64,000 bases of DNA from Nitrososphaerota archaeon (GCA_028867755.1 JAGWFT010000001.1:598727-662726), one strand, 5' to 3'. Numbered from the stretch's first letter, positions 1-8,411 are shown. A program made the numbers and translations. The notes: a model not told the origin generated them from the letters alone.

Positions 1-2
1 AA

Positions 3-302
3 CATCACTTTATCAGGATGCTATTAACAGATCCAAAACATTTTGGTCATGATTCTACTCACCCGCCACATCCAAACCTAGTAAGGAAATGGGCAAGTGT
101 GAGAGATCTAGATGATATTTATGCAAAGCACGGAAAACAAGAAGGCGGAAAGAAAATAATAGATCTCTCAGAGCTTGGCTATGACAAGTTGTTAGGAGGA
201 GGACAGACAAAGAATGCCTATGTCGTAAAAGTAGAACGATTTTCTGCTACGGCAGAAGAAAAAGTTAAGAAATCTGGTGGCGAGGTGCTTGCAACAGAAT
301 GA
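3..302 (+). CDS. rpl15: Ribosomal protein uL15 (L15), C-terminal part, 5' end outside window
   Basis: The reading frame is open from the first bases, so the gene enters from the left. An internal ATG at 18 is not the true start, because codons before it are also coding. The sequence DPKHFGHDS matches the central archaeal L15 region, and the C-terminal lysine/glycine-rich stretch (LLGGGQTKNAYVV) fits the domain that packs on 23S rRNA. The gene overlaps the secY start by 4 bases (ATGA), which implies translational coupling. The order L15-SecY-adenylate kinase-CMP kinase-Cbf5 is the usual archaeal end of the spc-type ribosomal operon, and it supports the call as much as the short sequence does. 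Confidence 0.9.
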   Translation, partial: HHFIRMLLTDPKHFGHDSTHPPHPNLVRKWASVRDLDDIYAKHGKQEGGKKIIDLSELGYDKLLGGGQTKNAYVVKVERFSATAEEKVKKSGGEVLATE

Positions 303-1732
303 GTGAAGAAGCAACACCAACAGGTTTTCTTAGAACAATAATTTCTAAAGCAGAAACTTACATTCCGCAGGTACCAAAACCCAAGAAGAAAATTTCCTTA
401 CATGTTCGTTTGATATGGTGTGGAATAGCTTTATTCATATACATGATTATGGGGCAAACTCCTCTATATGGAGCAACTACTCCTGCATTTGACTTTCTTG
501 CTTTTGCAAGAGTAATTTTTGCATCTCAGCAAGGAACCTTAGTAGAACTTGGAATTGGGCCTATAGTAACAGCTGGACTCTTGATGCAGCTCTTAAAAGG
601 TTCTGAAATATTTCATTTGGATTTTAAAAAGCCAGAGGACAGAGAGCTCTATCAAACAGCAACAAAAATTGTAACATATATCGTAATCGTTGCAGAGTCG
701 TCATTATATGGAATGGCTGTATACGGGCCAAGACTTCCCAGCCATGAAGCTGCCTTTATTCTAATAGGGCAACTTATCGGTGCATCAGTAATCATCATGT
801 TATTAGACGAATTGGTCCAGAAAGGATGGGGCATTGGAAGTGGAATCAGTTTATTCATTGCTGCAGGTGTAGCTCAACAGGTCGTTTGGGCTCTAATCAG
901 TCCAATTCCAGCAGGAGACGGAGGTCCAGTTGGAGTTATTGCAAATATTATCTACGCGTTTCTACACCACGACTTTAGTAACCTGTTGTTTAGGGCAAAC
1001 CAAATACCTAGTGTCTTTGGTCTTCTTATCACAGCTGGTGTATTGCTAATTCTTGTATATACTCAAGGGATCAAAGTGGAAATTCCCATCGTATCAACAA
1101 AATACAGAGGATTTTCTGCAGTATATCCAATCAAACTCATGTACGTCTCAAACATCCCTGTCATCTTGGCATCAGCACTCACTGCCAACGCGGTGTTTAT
1201 TGGTCAAATAATGTGGGCTAACTTTAATCCGCGAAATGCAAATCCTATAATGAATTTCTTGGGAATGTTTGATCCGACTTCCCCATCTACTCCAACAGGA
1301 GGTATTCTTTACTATATAACAGCACCACGTGGTCTTGATATTGTTGCACTAGATCCAGGACGAGCTGTTGCGTATATCTTATTCATGGTGGGCATAGTTG
1401 TTCTCTTTGGAAGACTTTGGATTGAACTTGGAGGACTCTCTGCTAAAAGTGCAGCAAAGAATTTGCTTGATGCAGACGTGCAAATACCTGGCTTTAGGCG
1501 TTCCAATCAACCAGTAGAAAGCTTACTGCAAAAGTACATCCCATCTGTTACAATACTTGGCTCTATTATTCTTGGATTGCTAGCTGGATGTTCAGATGTA
1601 TTAGGAACTTTTGGCTCAGGGACTGGGATGCTACTTACAGTTGACATCTTGATTAACTATTACAACTTGTTAGTAAGAGAAAGAGTAGAAGAGGTAATGC
1701 CTACCCTGGGTGCGTTGCTTGGTAGAAAGTAA
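299..1732 (+). CDS. secY: Preprotein translocase subunit SecY (Sec61 alpha)
   Basis: This is the channel-forming subunit of the SecYE-beta translocon in the cytoplasmic membrane. The 477-residue length is normal for archaea, and about ten hydrophobic segments are visible. Family landmarks are the N-terminal KISLHVRLIW region, the plug/TM2 stretch with GIGPIVTAGLLMQLL, and the cytosolic loop with VEIPIVSTKYRGF, which contacts the ribosome. The start overlaps the L15 stop by 4 bases. It is cotranscribed with ribosomal genes, as in other archaea. Nothing is unusual. Confidence 0.97.
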   Translation: MSEEATPTGFLRTIISKAETYIPQVPKPKKKISLHVRLIWCGIALFIYMIMGQTPLYGATTPAFDFLAFARVIFASQQGTLVELGIGPIVTAGLLMQLLKGSEIFHLDFKKPEDRELYQTATKIVTYIVIVAESSLYGMAVYGPRLPSHEAAFILIGQLIGASVIIMLLDELVQKGWGIGSGISLFIAAGVAQQVVWALISPIPAGDGGPVGVIANIIYAFLHHDFSNLLFRANQIPSVFGLLITAGVLLILVYTQGIKVEIPIVSTKYRGFSAVYPIKLMYVSNIPVILASALTANAVFIGQIMWANFNPRNANPIMNFLGMFDPTSPSTPTGGILYYITAPRGLDIVALDPGRAVAYILFMVGIVVLFGRLWIELGGLSAKSAAKNLLDADVQIPGFRRSNQPVESLLQKYIPSVTILGSIILGLLAGCSDVLGTFGSGTGMLLTVDILINYYNLLVRERVEEVMPTLGALLGRK

Positions 1733-2324
1733 AAGAATAATAATTGTCGGAATTCCAGGGGTTGGAAAAACCACTCTTGTTTCCAAGGTTGTCGATGTAT
1801 TAAGAGAAAAAAAAATCAGTGTTAGTGTCTCAATATTTGGCACTGTAATGTTTGAAGAAGCAAAGAGGGTTAAGGGAATCCAAAGTAGGGATGATCTCCG
1901 TAAACTTTCTGTACGAGAACAAAAAGAACTTCAATCTATGGCCGCAAGAACAATAGCATCGATAACAGATGAAGTAGTGATAGTAGACACTCATGCGTTT
2001 ATCTCAACAAAGGAGGGCTTTTACCCTGGATTACCTCATAATGTTTTAGAAATTTTGATGCCTGACAGCTTTATTATGATTACTGCAAGACCAGAAGAGA
2101 TCTATAATCGAAGAATGAAAGATACCTCAAGAAATCGTGACATTGTATCAATTGACGCAATCAAGAAAGAACTCGATGTTACAAGTGCAATGCTTTCAAC
2201 CTGTTCCATACTTTGTGGCTCACCAATAAAGATGGTCCTCAATACTGAAGGTAAGATTGATGAGGCTGCAAAAGGGATTGTTAGTGCAATGGGATTTAAC
2301 AATGGAACAAATCATACTCTTTGA
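1710..2324 (+). CDS. adkA: Adenylate kinase, archaeal type
   Basis: A P-loop nucleotide kinase that interconverts 2 ADP with ATP and AMP. The Walker A motif GIPGVGKTT lies near residues 14-22. The 204-residue length and the sequence type fit the archaeal AdkA family rather than the bacterial Adk family. The start is taken as GTG at 1710, overlapping secY by 23 bases. A TTG at 1719 is an alternative and would begin closer to the first beta strand. Position directly after secY is conserved in archaea and supports the assignment. Confidence 0.93.
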   Translation: MRCLVESKRIIIVGIPGVGKTTLVSKVVDVLREKKISVSVSIFGTVMFEEAKRVKGIQSRDDLRKLSVREQKELQSMAARTIASITDEVVIVDTHAFISTKEGFYPGLPHNVLEILMPDSFIMITARPEEIYNRRMKDTSRNRDIVSIDAIKKELDVTSAMLSTCSILCGSPIKMVLNTEGKIDEAAKGIVSAMGFNNGTNHTL

Positions 2325-2345
2325 TCTTCTAAACGTGATACTAAA

Positions 2346-2930
2346 TTGCTCAAATCAGTAATAATATCAGGTCCTCCTGCTATAGGAAAGACTACTATCG
2401 CAAAGGGTCTTGCAAAGGAATTTGGCCTAAAATATCTCAGCGGGGGCGACGTACTAAAGGAAATGGCAAAAGAAGAGGGATTCAAGACTGGAAGGGACGA
2501 TTTTTGGGATACCGAGGCAGGAATGAAGTTTCTGAACATGAGAAAAGGAAATTCTGAATTTGATAAAGCAGTTGACGAGAAACTAAAGAAAATATTCCTA
2601 ACTGAAGATGTAGTCATAACTAGCTATACTCTTCCTTGGCTAGTCAAAGATGGGATCAAGATTTGGCTTGCTGGGTCACAAGAAATCAGTGCAAGAAGAA
2701 TGACTACAAGGGACAATATTTCATACGACAACGCATATGGAATTGTAAAAAAAAGATATGATGAAAACAAAATGATATACAAGACACTATATAGCTTTAA
2801 TTTTGGAGATGATCTATCTGTGTTCGACGAAATAATAAATACGGACGGTCTGGGTCCAGATCAGGTACTTGAACTTGCAAAGAAGGCAGTGAAAAATCAT
2901 TATGACACTCAAACAAATAGAAAATCTTAG
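2346..2930 (+). CDS. cmk: Cytidylate kinase (CMP/dCMP kinase)
   Basis: A P-loop kinase that phosphorylates CMP/dCMP. The motif GPPAIGKTTIAKGLA is at residues 9-23, followed by the NMP-binding stretch KYLSGGDVLKEMA. The 194-residue length fits the short archaeal Cmk family. The start is TTG at 2346, immediately before the first beta strand; no ATG fits better. It sits between adenylate kinase and cbf5 as in many archaea, and its 3' end overlaps cbf5 by 29 bases. The pairing of cmk with a pseudouridine synthase gene is a well-known archaeal arrangement. Confidence 0.92.
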   Translation: MLKSVIISGPPAIGKTTIAKGLAKEFGLKYLSGGDVLKEMAKEEGFKTGRDDFWDTEAGMKFLNMRKGNSEFDKAVDEKLKKIFLTEDVVITSYTLPWLVKDGIKIWLAGSQEISARRMTTRDNISYDNAYGIVKKRYDENKMIYKTLYSFNFGDDLSVFDEIINTDGLGPDQVLELAKKAVKNHYDTQTNRKS

Positions 2931-3900
2931 AGTAATAGATCAAGACATAACGAACGATTCGTATGGCACTTACTATGACAAAAGGTCGATAGAACAGCTA
3001 TTAAACTACGGTTTCATATTGCTGGATAAACCAAATGGTCCAACAAGTCATGAGGCTGTTGCATGGGTAAAAAAAATACTGAACATTCCAAAGGCAGGAC
3101 ATAGTGGAACTCTAGATCCTCAAGTGTCGGGAATTTTGCCAATTGGTTTTGGTGAGGCAACAAAATCATTGATAGTTCTTTTGCTTGGACCAAAAGAATA
3201 CCAGTCTTTGGGCAGGTTACACTCTTTGCCTTCCACGGAAAAACTAGATGAAGTGTTAAAATTGTTAACAGGAAAAATTTACCAAAAACCTCCACAACGA
3301 TCAGCTGTATCAAGACAAACCAGAATAAGACATGTTTATGAAATTGAAACTGTAGAACAAAAGGAACGACTCTTGCTTTTACGTATCTTGTGTGAAGCAG
3401 GAACATATATTAGAAAAATTTTTTATGATATGGGAGAAATTTTAGGACCTGGAGCCACAATGATAGAATTGAGAAGAACAAGAGTGGCACAATTCAATGA
3501 AGACTCTAACCTTGTGAGAATGCATGACCTTGTTGATGCATATGCACTATGGAAAGAAAAGAATGACGAATCCAAGATACGAAGAATACTCATGCCAATT
3601 GAATACTGTCTAAGCGAGATAAAATCAGTAGTCATAAGAGACTCTGCAGTGGATGCACTATGTCATGGAGCACAATTGGCAATTCCTGGAATTCTTGAAA
3701 TCTCACATGGGCTCAAGAAAGGGGACTTGGTTGGTGTTTATACGCAAAAAGGGGAGGTTGTAGCCCTTGCTGAAGCCATTATGCCAGAAGAAGAGATAGT
3801 TGAAAACACCAAAGGGTTTGCATTTCAGATAAAAAGAATCATCATGGCGCCTAACACCTATCCCAAAAGCTGGCGCTCAAAAGCAGTAGTTAACAATTAA
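2902..3900 (+). CDS. cbf5: rRNA/tRNA pseudouridine synthase Cbf5 (H/ACA RNP, TruB family)
   Basis: Catalytic subunit of the archaeal H/ACA guide RNP; it converts uridine to pseudouridine in rRNA and also acts on tRNA U55. Visible landmarks are LDKPNGPTSHEAV (residues 41-53), the catalytic-Asp motif GHSGTLDPQVSG with Asp72, and a C-terminal PUA domain around residues 245-320. The 332-residue length is right for archaeal Cbf5. The family consensus after the catalytic Asp is usually PKVTG and here is PQVSG, a mild variation. The ATG start overlaps cmk by 29 bases. Confidence 0.95.
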   Translation: MTLKQIENLRVIDQDITNDSYGTYYDKRSIEQLLNYGFILLDKPNGPTSHEAVAWVKKILNIPKAGHSGTLDPQVSGILPIGFGEATKSLIVLLLGPKEYQSLGRLHSLPSTEKLDEVLKLLTGKIYQKPPQRSAVSRQTRIRHVYEIETVEQKERLLLLRILCEAGTYIRKIFYDMGEILGPGATMIELRRTRVAQFNEDSNLVRMHDLVDAYALWKEKNDESKIRRILMPIEYCLSEIKSVVIRDSAVDALCHGAQLAIPGILEISHGLKKGDLVGVYTQKGEVVALAEAIMPEEEIVENTKGFAFQIKRIIMAPNTYPKSWRSKAVVNN

Positions 3901-3927
3901 AAAGGAATCAAATTCACCTTTTGAAAG

Positions 3928-4377
3928 TTGATTCCAAAAGGAGCTACGATTTGTTTTGTTGTAGGAGTAATAGGAGCAGGAATAATTGGGGCATTTTTGT
4001 TTCAAATTTCAAGCCAGGCACCAACTCTAGTCTACCAAAGTGGACCATCTCTTTCAGTAATACCAGATAAAATAAACTATCGACTAGGTGAACCAGTACA
4101 AATAAGGATAATTAATTCAGGAACTGCTCCTCTGACATTTTCTGACTCTTCGTTTGGATTGAAGATTAGAGGTCTTGATGGTACCATAATTTACTTGCCT
4201 ATATCTGCACAAATGGTCTCAACATTAAATTCTCATGAAGAGAAAATGTTTGTCTGGAATCAAACAAAGACAGATGGGAGCAAAGTTATTGAGGGTAGAT
4301 ATAAGATCGAGTCTAACACATCGCCAGACGCAGGCAATGTATTGAAAAAATCAGTTACAATAAACATCTTTCAGTGA
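3928..4377 (+). CDS. Membrane-anchored or exported Ig-like protein, function unknown
   Basis: A 149-residue protein starting at TTG 3928. Residues about 7-25 form one hydrophobic segment (signal peptide or anchor). The rest looks like a single beta-sandwich: INYRLGEPVQIRIINSG, then GLKIRGLDG and MFVWNQTKTDGSKVIEGRY. The FVWNQ...G...GRY pattern is typical of BsuPI/Ig-like extracellular domains. No catalytic residues are recognised. It lies 28 bases after cbf5 and may simply be read through from that operon. The stop codon lies in the left copy of a candidate attachment repeat (4375-4408). Confidence 0.6.
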   Translation: MIPKGATICFVVGVIGAGIIGAFLFQISSQAPTLVYQSGPSLSVIPDKINYRLGEPVQIRIINSGTAPLTFSDSSFGLKIRGLDGTIIYLPISAQMVSTLNSHEEKMFVWNQTKTDGSKVIEGRYKIESNTSPDAGNVLKKSVTINIFQ

Positions 4378-4408
4378 AATCATTGAAATCATGTGATGTA
4401 TCAATTAA
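4375..4408. repeat. Left copy of imperfect direct repeat, candidate att site
   Basis: TGAAATCATTGA (4375-4386) followed after 11 bases by GTATCAATTAA (4398-4408). The same two blocks recur at 7647-7672 (TGAAATCATTGA, 2 bases, GTATCAAATTAA). The two copies bracket the integrase, AbrB and Rep genes exactly. The 12-bp perfect block is seen directly; its role as an attachment core is inference. Confidence 0.4.
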
Positions 4409-4432
4409 CGTAATAACTAATCTAGCAATAAC

Positions 4433-4446
4433 CTATATTATATAAT
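4433..4446 (+). promoter_or_regulatory. TATA-like box for the integrase gene
   Basis: An AT-only stretch centred about 28 bases before ATG 4469, the spacing expected for a leaderless archaeal promoter. Confidence 0.5.
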
Positions 4447-4468
4447 TCCAAGGCTATATGATGGTGTA

Positions 4469-5578
4469 ATGCAGAGAAGCACCCTACGCTTTGAGAATGC
4501 GATCAAATCAGAGCATACCAGAAAGATGTACAGGTACTACCTTGAAAACTTCAAGAAATTTGTAAAGATAAGAGAGGATGATGGACTGTTACAGCTCAAA
4601 GAATCATTCTTGCAGGAAGCTGTGGAAGATTTTCTGTTTGACCTGAAAAAGAAGATTTCTCCCAATTCTATTCCACAAAGATTCTCAGCCTTACAGCTTT
4701 TCTTTTCAATGAATGACAAAGTGCTGAACTGGGAAAAAATCAAAAAGATGTTTCCTGCTACAGTCAAAAGAACGGGCGGGGATGCATGGTCTACACAAGA
4801 CATAAAGAAAATGCTTGAGAGTACTAAAAGCAAACGAGAGAAGGCACTAATTCACTTTCTTGCATCTACAGGTTGCAGAATAGGAGCCATACCTGACATT
4901 AAATTAAAACACGTTTCAGATATTGAAAATTGTAAGACTGTCAAGATCTATGAGGGGACAACCGAGGAATACCATGTGTTTCTGACACCCGAGGCAAACG
5001 TAGCCTTGGATGAATATTTAAACAAACGAAAATCTGATGGCGAAATCTTGAGTTCTGATTCACCGCTCTTTAGACAAAGGTACAGACTTGGAGGGGCTAA
5101 AGTCAAGCCAGTCAACACGGTTTTGTTAAAGGCTAAGATGACTGATGTAATACATGCAGCCAATATTGAGAGGCTCAAACAAGGAAGGAGATACAGCATA
5201 CAATTGGACCATGGATTCAGAAAGAGATTCAACACCTTACTTAAGAATAATTCTATAGGCAATATTGCGTTAAAAGAAAAGCTGATGGGTCACAAAGGAG
5301 TTTTTGATCTGGATGGTAGATACCACAAACCAGACGTCAAGACTTTATTTGAAGAATTTAAGCTTCACATTACAAATTTGGTCATTAGTGACTCAGAAAG
5401 AGATAAACTAACTATTGCTAAATTATCAGCCGAAAAATCAGAATCCGATAAAAAAGCTATGAGAATTGCAGAACTAGAAGAACAGGTGGCTGCCGTGATT
5501 CATAAACTGGATTTAATCTCGGGAACAAAGAGTGAAGAGAGAAAACCGCCCTTCACAAATGAAAGCCAGCTAGATTAG
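4469..5578 (+). CDS. Tyrosine recombinase (integrase)
   Basis: A site-specific recombinase of the phage integrase family, 369 residues. An N-terminal SAM-like/core-binding domain (about residues 10-95) is followed by a catalytic domain with Arg137 (TGCRIGA), His248 and Arg251 (HGFRKRF), His275 (LMGHKG) and the nucleophile Tyr285 (DGRYHKP). The complete R-H-x-x-R-H-Y set suggests an active enzyme. A C-terminal coiled coil (about 315-350) is similar to that in other thaumarchaeal integrases. The gene is intact, not split by integration. It marks the left end of an accessory island and probably mobilises the adjacent AbrB-Rep module. Its 3' end overlaps the convergent 237-residue gene by 26 bases. 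Confidence 0.9.
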   Translation: MQRSTLRFENAIKSEHTRKMYRYYLENFKKFVKIREDDGLLQLKESFLQEAVEDFLFDLKKKISPNSIPQRFSALQLFFSMNDKVLNWEKIKKMFPATVKRTGGDAWSTQDIKKMLESTKSKREKALIHFLASTGCRIGAIPDIKLKHVSDIENCKTVKIYEGTTEEYHVFLTPEANVALDEYLNKRKSDGEILSSDSPLFRQRYRLGGAKVKPVNTVLLKAKMTDVIHAANIERLKQGRRYSIQLDHGFRKRFNTLLKNNSIGNIALKEKLMGHKGVFDLDGRYHKPDVKTLFEEFKLHITNLVISDSERDKLTIAKLSAEKSESDKKAMRIAELEEQVAAVIHKLDLISGTKSEERKPPFTNESQLD

Positions 5579-6251
5579 CTTTATTCGAATGCCATATAGG
5601 TTCGAATCCAATCTGTCGGTCGTATTCTTTTGGTTGCTCCTCAGTTAAACCTGCTAAAAGAGATAGCCATCCCATCAATCTAGAATAATCTTCGTATGCA
5701 GACTTCCAGATTTGATTTCCAAATGAATACTGGCTAGATATTAAATGGTCCATCATGTCACCAACCACATTTAACATTTGATACATTATCCCAACCCTGA
5801 AATCTGTTGTTGGCTTTCCACCTCGTATTTTTCCATTAGGAATACTAACCATTGACATGACCAGCCTTGCAAGATTATTTTTTCTGAACTGGGTACTGTT
5901 AAATCGCATATTATTCCCGCTAAATTTGGCAGCTTCTGCAGCCTTTCGAGGATCTAGTAATTCAGCTACTTCATCCTCAAATGTTTCAGCTAATTTTTCA
6001 CTAACCGCTATTGATTCAAAAAAATATGTTAGATCAGCCATTGCAGGAAAAATAACAGTATCGAGAACGTATACTTTCATCCTGTCTAATTCCCGAATTT
6101 TCTTCTTTTCATCTGTTGAAAGTTCCTTGCCCGCCTTGGTCAGATTTTCCTTCTCTCGGTGTAATTGTAACCATTCTTGGACAAAGTTAACTAGCGTATC
6201 GTTAGGAATGTAACTTTTCATTTCACCAATCTTATGAACCTGCTTATTCAT
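5553..6251 (-). CDS. Unknown protein of the integrated element
   Basis: A predicted soluble, largely helical protein of about 232 residues with no family I recognise. An in-frame ATG lies five codons upstream (6266). The ATG at 6251 is preferred because a TATA-like box (around 6275-6283 on the opposite strand) lies about 25 bases before it. It is divergent from the AbrB-type regulator and shares a 45-base control region with it, which contains an 8+8 bp palindrome. It overlaps the integrase 3' end. Position inside the candidate element suggests a mobile-element accessory function; the sequence gives no motif for one. Confidence 0.65.
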   Translation of the reverse strand: MNKQVHKIGEMKSYIPNDTLVNFVQEWLQLHREKENLTKAGKELSTDEKKKIRELDRMKVYVLDTVIFPAMADLTYFFESIAVSEKLAETFEDEVAELLDPRKAAEAAKFSGNNMRFNSTQFRKNNLARLVMSMVSIPNGKIRGGKPTTDFRVGIMYQMLNVVGDMMDHLISSQYSFGNQIWKSAYEDYSRLMGWLSLLAGLTEEQPKEYDRQIGFEPIWHSNKANLAGFHL

Positions 6252-6276
6252 GTAACAGTAATTCATTATGTTACAT
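6250..6276. promoter_or_regulatory. Palindromic operator between the divergent AbrB-type and unknown genes
   Basis: ATGTAACA-N11-TGTTACAT, perfect 8-bp arms whose centres are 19 bp apart, about two helical turns. It overlaps the start region of the minus-strand gene and lies 20 bp before the AbrB-type start. Binding of the small AbrB-type product here would control both genes; this is inference. Confidence 0.55.
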
Positions 6277-6295
6277 ATATCTATTATTATATTGA

Positions 6296-6472
6296 ATGCA
6301 AGAAAATGCTGACAATAAAGAGATCGTAAAGACCTGGCTCACTGGCAACAGTTCCTGTACGCTTGTAATCCCAAAAAGGTTTGCGATAGAATACGGTCTT
6401 GACAAGCCAGCCCATGTAATTATAGAGAAAAGATCTGACGGTTTGCTGGTCCGAAAGCTGGATGTGATCTAA
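6296..6472 (+). CDS. AbrB/SpoVT-type DNA-binding protein, 58 residues
   Basis: A short gene beginning at ATG 6296. The product contains the swapped-hairpin AbrB pattern: WLTGNSSCTLVIPKRFAIEYGL, then HVIIEKRSDGLLVRKL. These match the N-terminal strand, the 'xxVxIPKxxRxxLGL' core and the following strand of AbrB/MazE-type regulators. It would act as a dimer on palindromic DNA. Its stop abuts the next ATG (TAAATG), so the two are one operon with Rep downstream. This arrangement (regulator before replication initiator) fits copy-number or maintenance control of a plasmid-like element. Confidence 0.8.
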   Translation: MQENADNKEIVKTWLTGNSSCTLVIPKRFAIEYGLDKPAHVIIEKRSDGLLVRKLDVI

Positions 6473-6685
6473 ATGCAGCCATCGAATCTTGACAAGCTTA
6501 GAAAATGCTGTGAAAACCAGAAAACCTATCTTATCGTATATGATGGCGGACCCACTCCAGATCTTCCAGTATTAGTTTGTCAGTCGTGTTATGACAGTTT
6601 TCCAGTATTTCAGAAATTCATAAAATCAAAACAATTCGTTGAAGATTCTTCGAATCAAAAAATGCCAACCCATTCTGTAAAGTGA
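6473..6685 (+). CDS. Small Cys-containing protein, unknown
   Basis: A 70-residue product with cysteines in CCENQ (residues 12-13) and VCQSCYD (around 40-43), which could bind a zinc ion through two C-x-x-C-like pairs. It starts immediately after the AbrB-type stop and ends 6 bases before the Rep start, so it is the middle gene of a three-gene operon. No family was recognised. Confidence 0.65.
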   Translation: MQPSNLDKLRKCCENQKTYLIVYDGGPTPDLPVLVCQSCYDSFPVFQKFIKSKQFVEDSSNQKMPTHSVK

Positions 6686-6691
6686 CAAAAA

Positions 6692-7672
6692 ATGAAATCA
6701 GAAAATGAAACTTTGATAAAATATTTCCGTCCTGCCTCTAAGCAAAGTACTCAGATTCTAGCAGCAGTAGCAGCATTTGTTGCAGACCACAAGTTTATGA
6801 CAAATTGGATGACAATAGAACGTGACGGATGGAATCTTCCATGCACTCTTGATAAATATGACTGGTGTGGTCTATGGGTAACTTTTGGTTGTCTGAAAGA
6901 TAGACTACATGAAATGTTAGGAAAGGGAAGACGGGTTTACATAAAGCAATACCAACGATCATGTTATAGATCATCTTGCATGGAATGTTATCTTAAATGG
7001 ATAGCAAGACAGGCAAATAGGGCAACTAGAAGAATTGAAGAATATGCCAAGCTAACAGGTCAAAAACCAGTTCATCTAATGCTCATGGTCAATCCTTCAC
7101 AATATGATCTTCCCTATGACTTGCTAAGAAAACGTATGATGGAGATACTCAAGATAGCTCAATGGGAAGGCGGGGCAGTTATCTTTCATCCCTTCAAATT
7201 CAATGAATCTTCCAGGGATTGGTATTATGCACCTCACTTTCATCTAGTAGGGTTTGGAGAAAAGGATAGAATTGCAAGAGCCTTTGGAAGGTACAAATGG
7301 TATGTGAAAATAGCAGAGGAAAGAAAATCAGTCTTTCAGACGTTCTGTTACCTTCTCTCACATTGCGGCATAAGAAAGAAACACCATACGGTAACTTGGA
7401 TAATGGGTTTATCATATAGCAAAGTACCTTCTGAAAAAGAGCCAAAAAACACGTGTTGCCCTGCCTGCGGAGGCGAATTTGTGCCTGTGTATTACGATGG
7501 AGTACATCCTATTGTGACCTCAGAGCGGCATTTTGAGGGTCTGGTGGACTCAGACGGGCATTGGAAGACAGTGGAAACTGGAAAATGGATTGGGAATGAA
7601 GATAATAGATTCGATTATGCCCCATTTAGAGATCTAAATGAAGTATTGAAATCATTGACAGTATCAAATTAA
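6692..7672 (+). CDS. HUH-type rolling-circle replication initiator (Rep-like)
   Basis: A 326-residue protein with features of HUH endonucleases. A hydrophobic strand carries the His-x-His metal motif PHFHLVGFG (His182, His184). About 35 residues later a helix, FQTFCYLLSHCGI, provides candidate nucleophile Tyr220. An N-terminal cysteine group (Cys91, Cys96, Cys99) and a C-terminal CCPACGG knuckle (255-261) resemble the zinc sites of archaeal plasmid and virus Reps. The lysine usually found after the tyrosine is replaced (YLLSH), so the match is not perfect. Next to the integrase it suggests an integrated plasmid. The stop codon falls in the right copy of the candidate attachment repeat. Confidence 0.72.
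   Translation: MKSENETLIKYFRPASKQSTQILAAVAAFVADHKFMTNWMTIERDGWNLPCTLDKYDWCGLWVTFGCLKDRLHEMLGKGRRVYIKQYQRSCYRSSCMECYLKWIARQANRATRRIEEYAKLTGQKPVHLMLMVNPSQYDLPYDLLRKRMMEILKIAQWEGGAVIFHPFKFNESSRDWYYAPHFHLVGFGEKDRIARAFGRYKWYVKIAEERKSVFQTFCYLLSHCGIRKKHHTVTWIMGLSYSKVPSEKEPKNTCCPACGGEFVPVYYDGVHPIVTSERHFEGLVDSDGHWKTVETGKWIGNEDNRFDYAPFRDLNEVLKSLTVSN
7647..7672. repeat. Right copy of imperfect direct repeat, candidate att site
   Basis: TGAAATCATTGA, 2 bases, GTATCAAATTAA. It matches the copy at 4375-4408 and includes the last codons and stop of the Rep gene. Together the copies would define an element of about 3.3 kb. Confidence 0.4.
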
Positions 7673-7755
7673 TTGTTCTAGAAATCTTTTTCATATAATG
7701 AGAAAACCGCAATAGACTGTGACATTAGCCAAATAATTTTAACCAAGGTTTGTCT

Positions 7756-8256
7756 TTATTGCAGTCGAATTGTTGAGTATATCCATTTGTTTCTTGTAAT
7801 CCAATATATTCTCAATACAAACACAAATGCAATTGCTTCTGCCAAGACAATCCCAGTAGGTAAAAATAATGTTGATAGTTGTATTATTGAACCAACTATG
7901 AGTAATGTAAGTGCTGATGATTCAAGTGAGGCACTATGAATTGCCTTTAACCATCTATTTGTATTCGATGTGTATGTCACAACATATTTTTTATGCTTTA
8001 GAATTAATTGGAATACACCTATAGCCAATAATATCCAAATCAGATGGTAAGTATTGACATTACCTAATACTGTATTCAATAGAATTATGCTTTGATTTGG
8101 AAATACAAAATGACCTGCAGTTAAACCGCTTATTACAGCTACGTATATTGTTACTATGTTCGAAAAAGTGTCTTTTATGAGTGGAATTGCCTTTGTAGTA
8201 ATCAAATATTTGATAATTGTATAGATGACGTATATGGCATATCTGAATTTTCCCAT
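7756..8256 (-). CDS. Multi-pass membrane protein, unknown
   Basis: A 166-residue protein with about four hydrophobic segments, for example around residues 32-52, 65-85, 110-130 and 133-152. No conserved motif or family is recognised. It lies outside the candidate attachment repeats but still in the accessory island, in the same direction as the next small membrane protein at 8412-8891. Confidence 0.55.
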   Translation of the reverse strand: MGKFRYAIYVIYTIIKYLITTKAIPLIKDTFSNIVTIYVAVISGLTAGHFVFPNQSIILLNTVLGNVNTYHLIWILLAIGVFQLILKHKKYVVTYTSNTNRWLKAIHSASLESSALTLLIVGSIIQLSTLFLPTGIVLAEAIAFVFVLRIYWITRNKWIYSTIRLQ

Positions 8257-8411
8257 ACTTATTGAATGTGGTACAACCTAAAAAAATCTTCTATCATACA
8301 ATATTGTAACTTCTTCGAAAATATCAAAGGCATAATCTAATACCTATTCAGCAGCAGTAAAATAGAGTTGTTTGCTTTTCGGGTTTCATTTCTTTTAGGT
8401 AGATGAATGAA

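Noticed and set aside
5599-5609. GGTTCGAATCC, a tRNA T-arm-like motif just beyond the integrase
   Set aside because: Only two base pairs can form around the loop and no acceptor or anticodon arm is near; it is part of the coding sequence of the minus-strand gene at 5553-6251.
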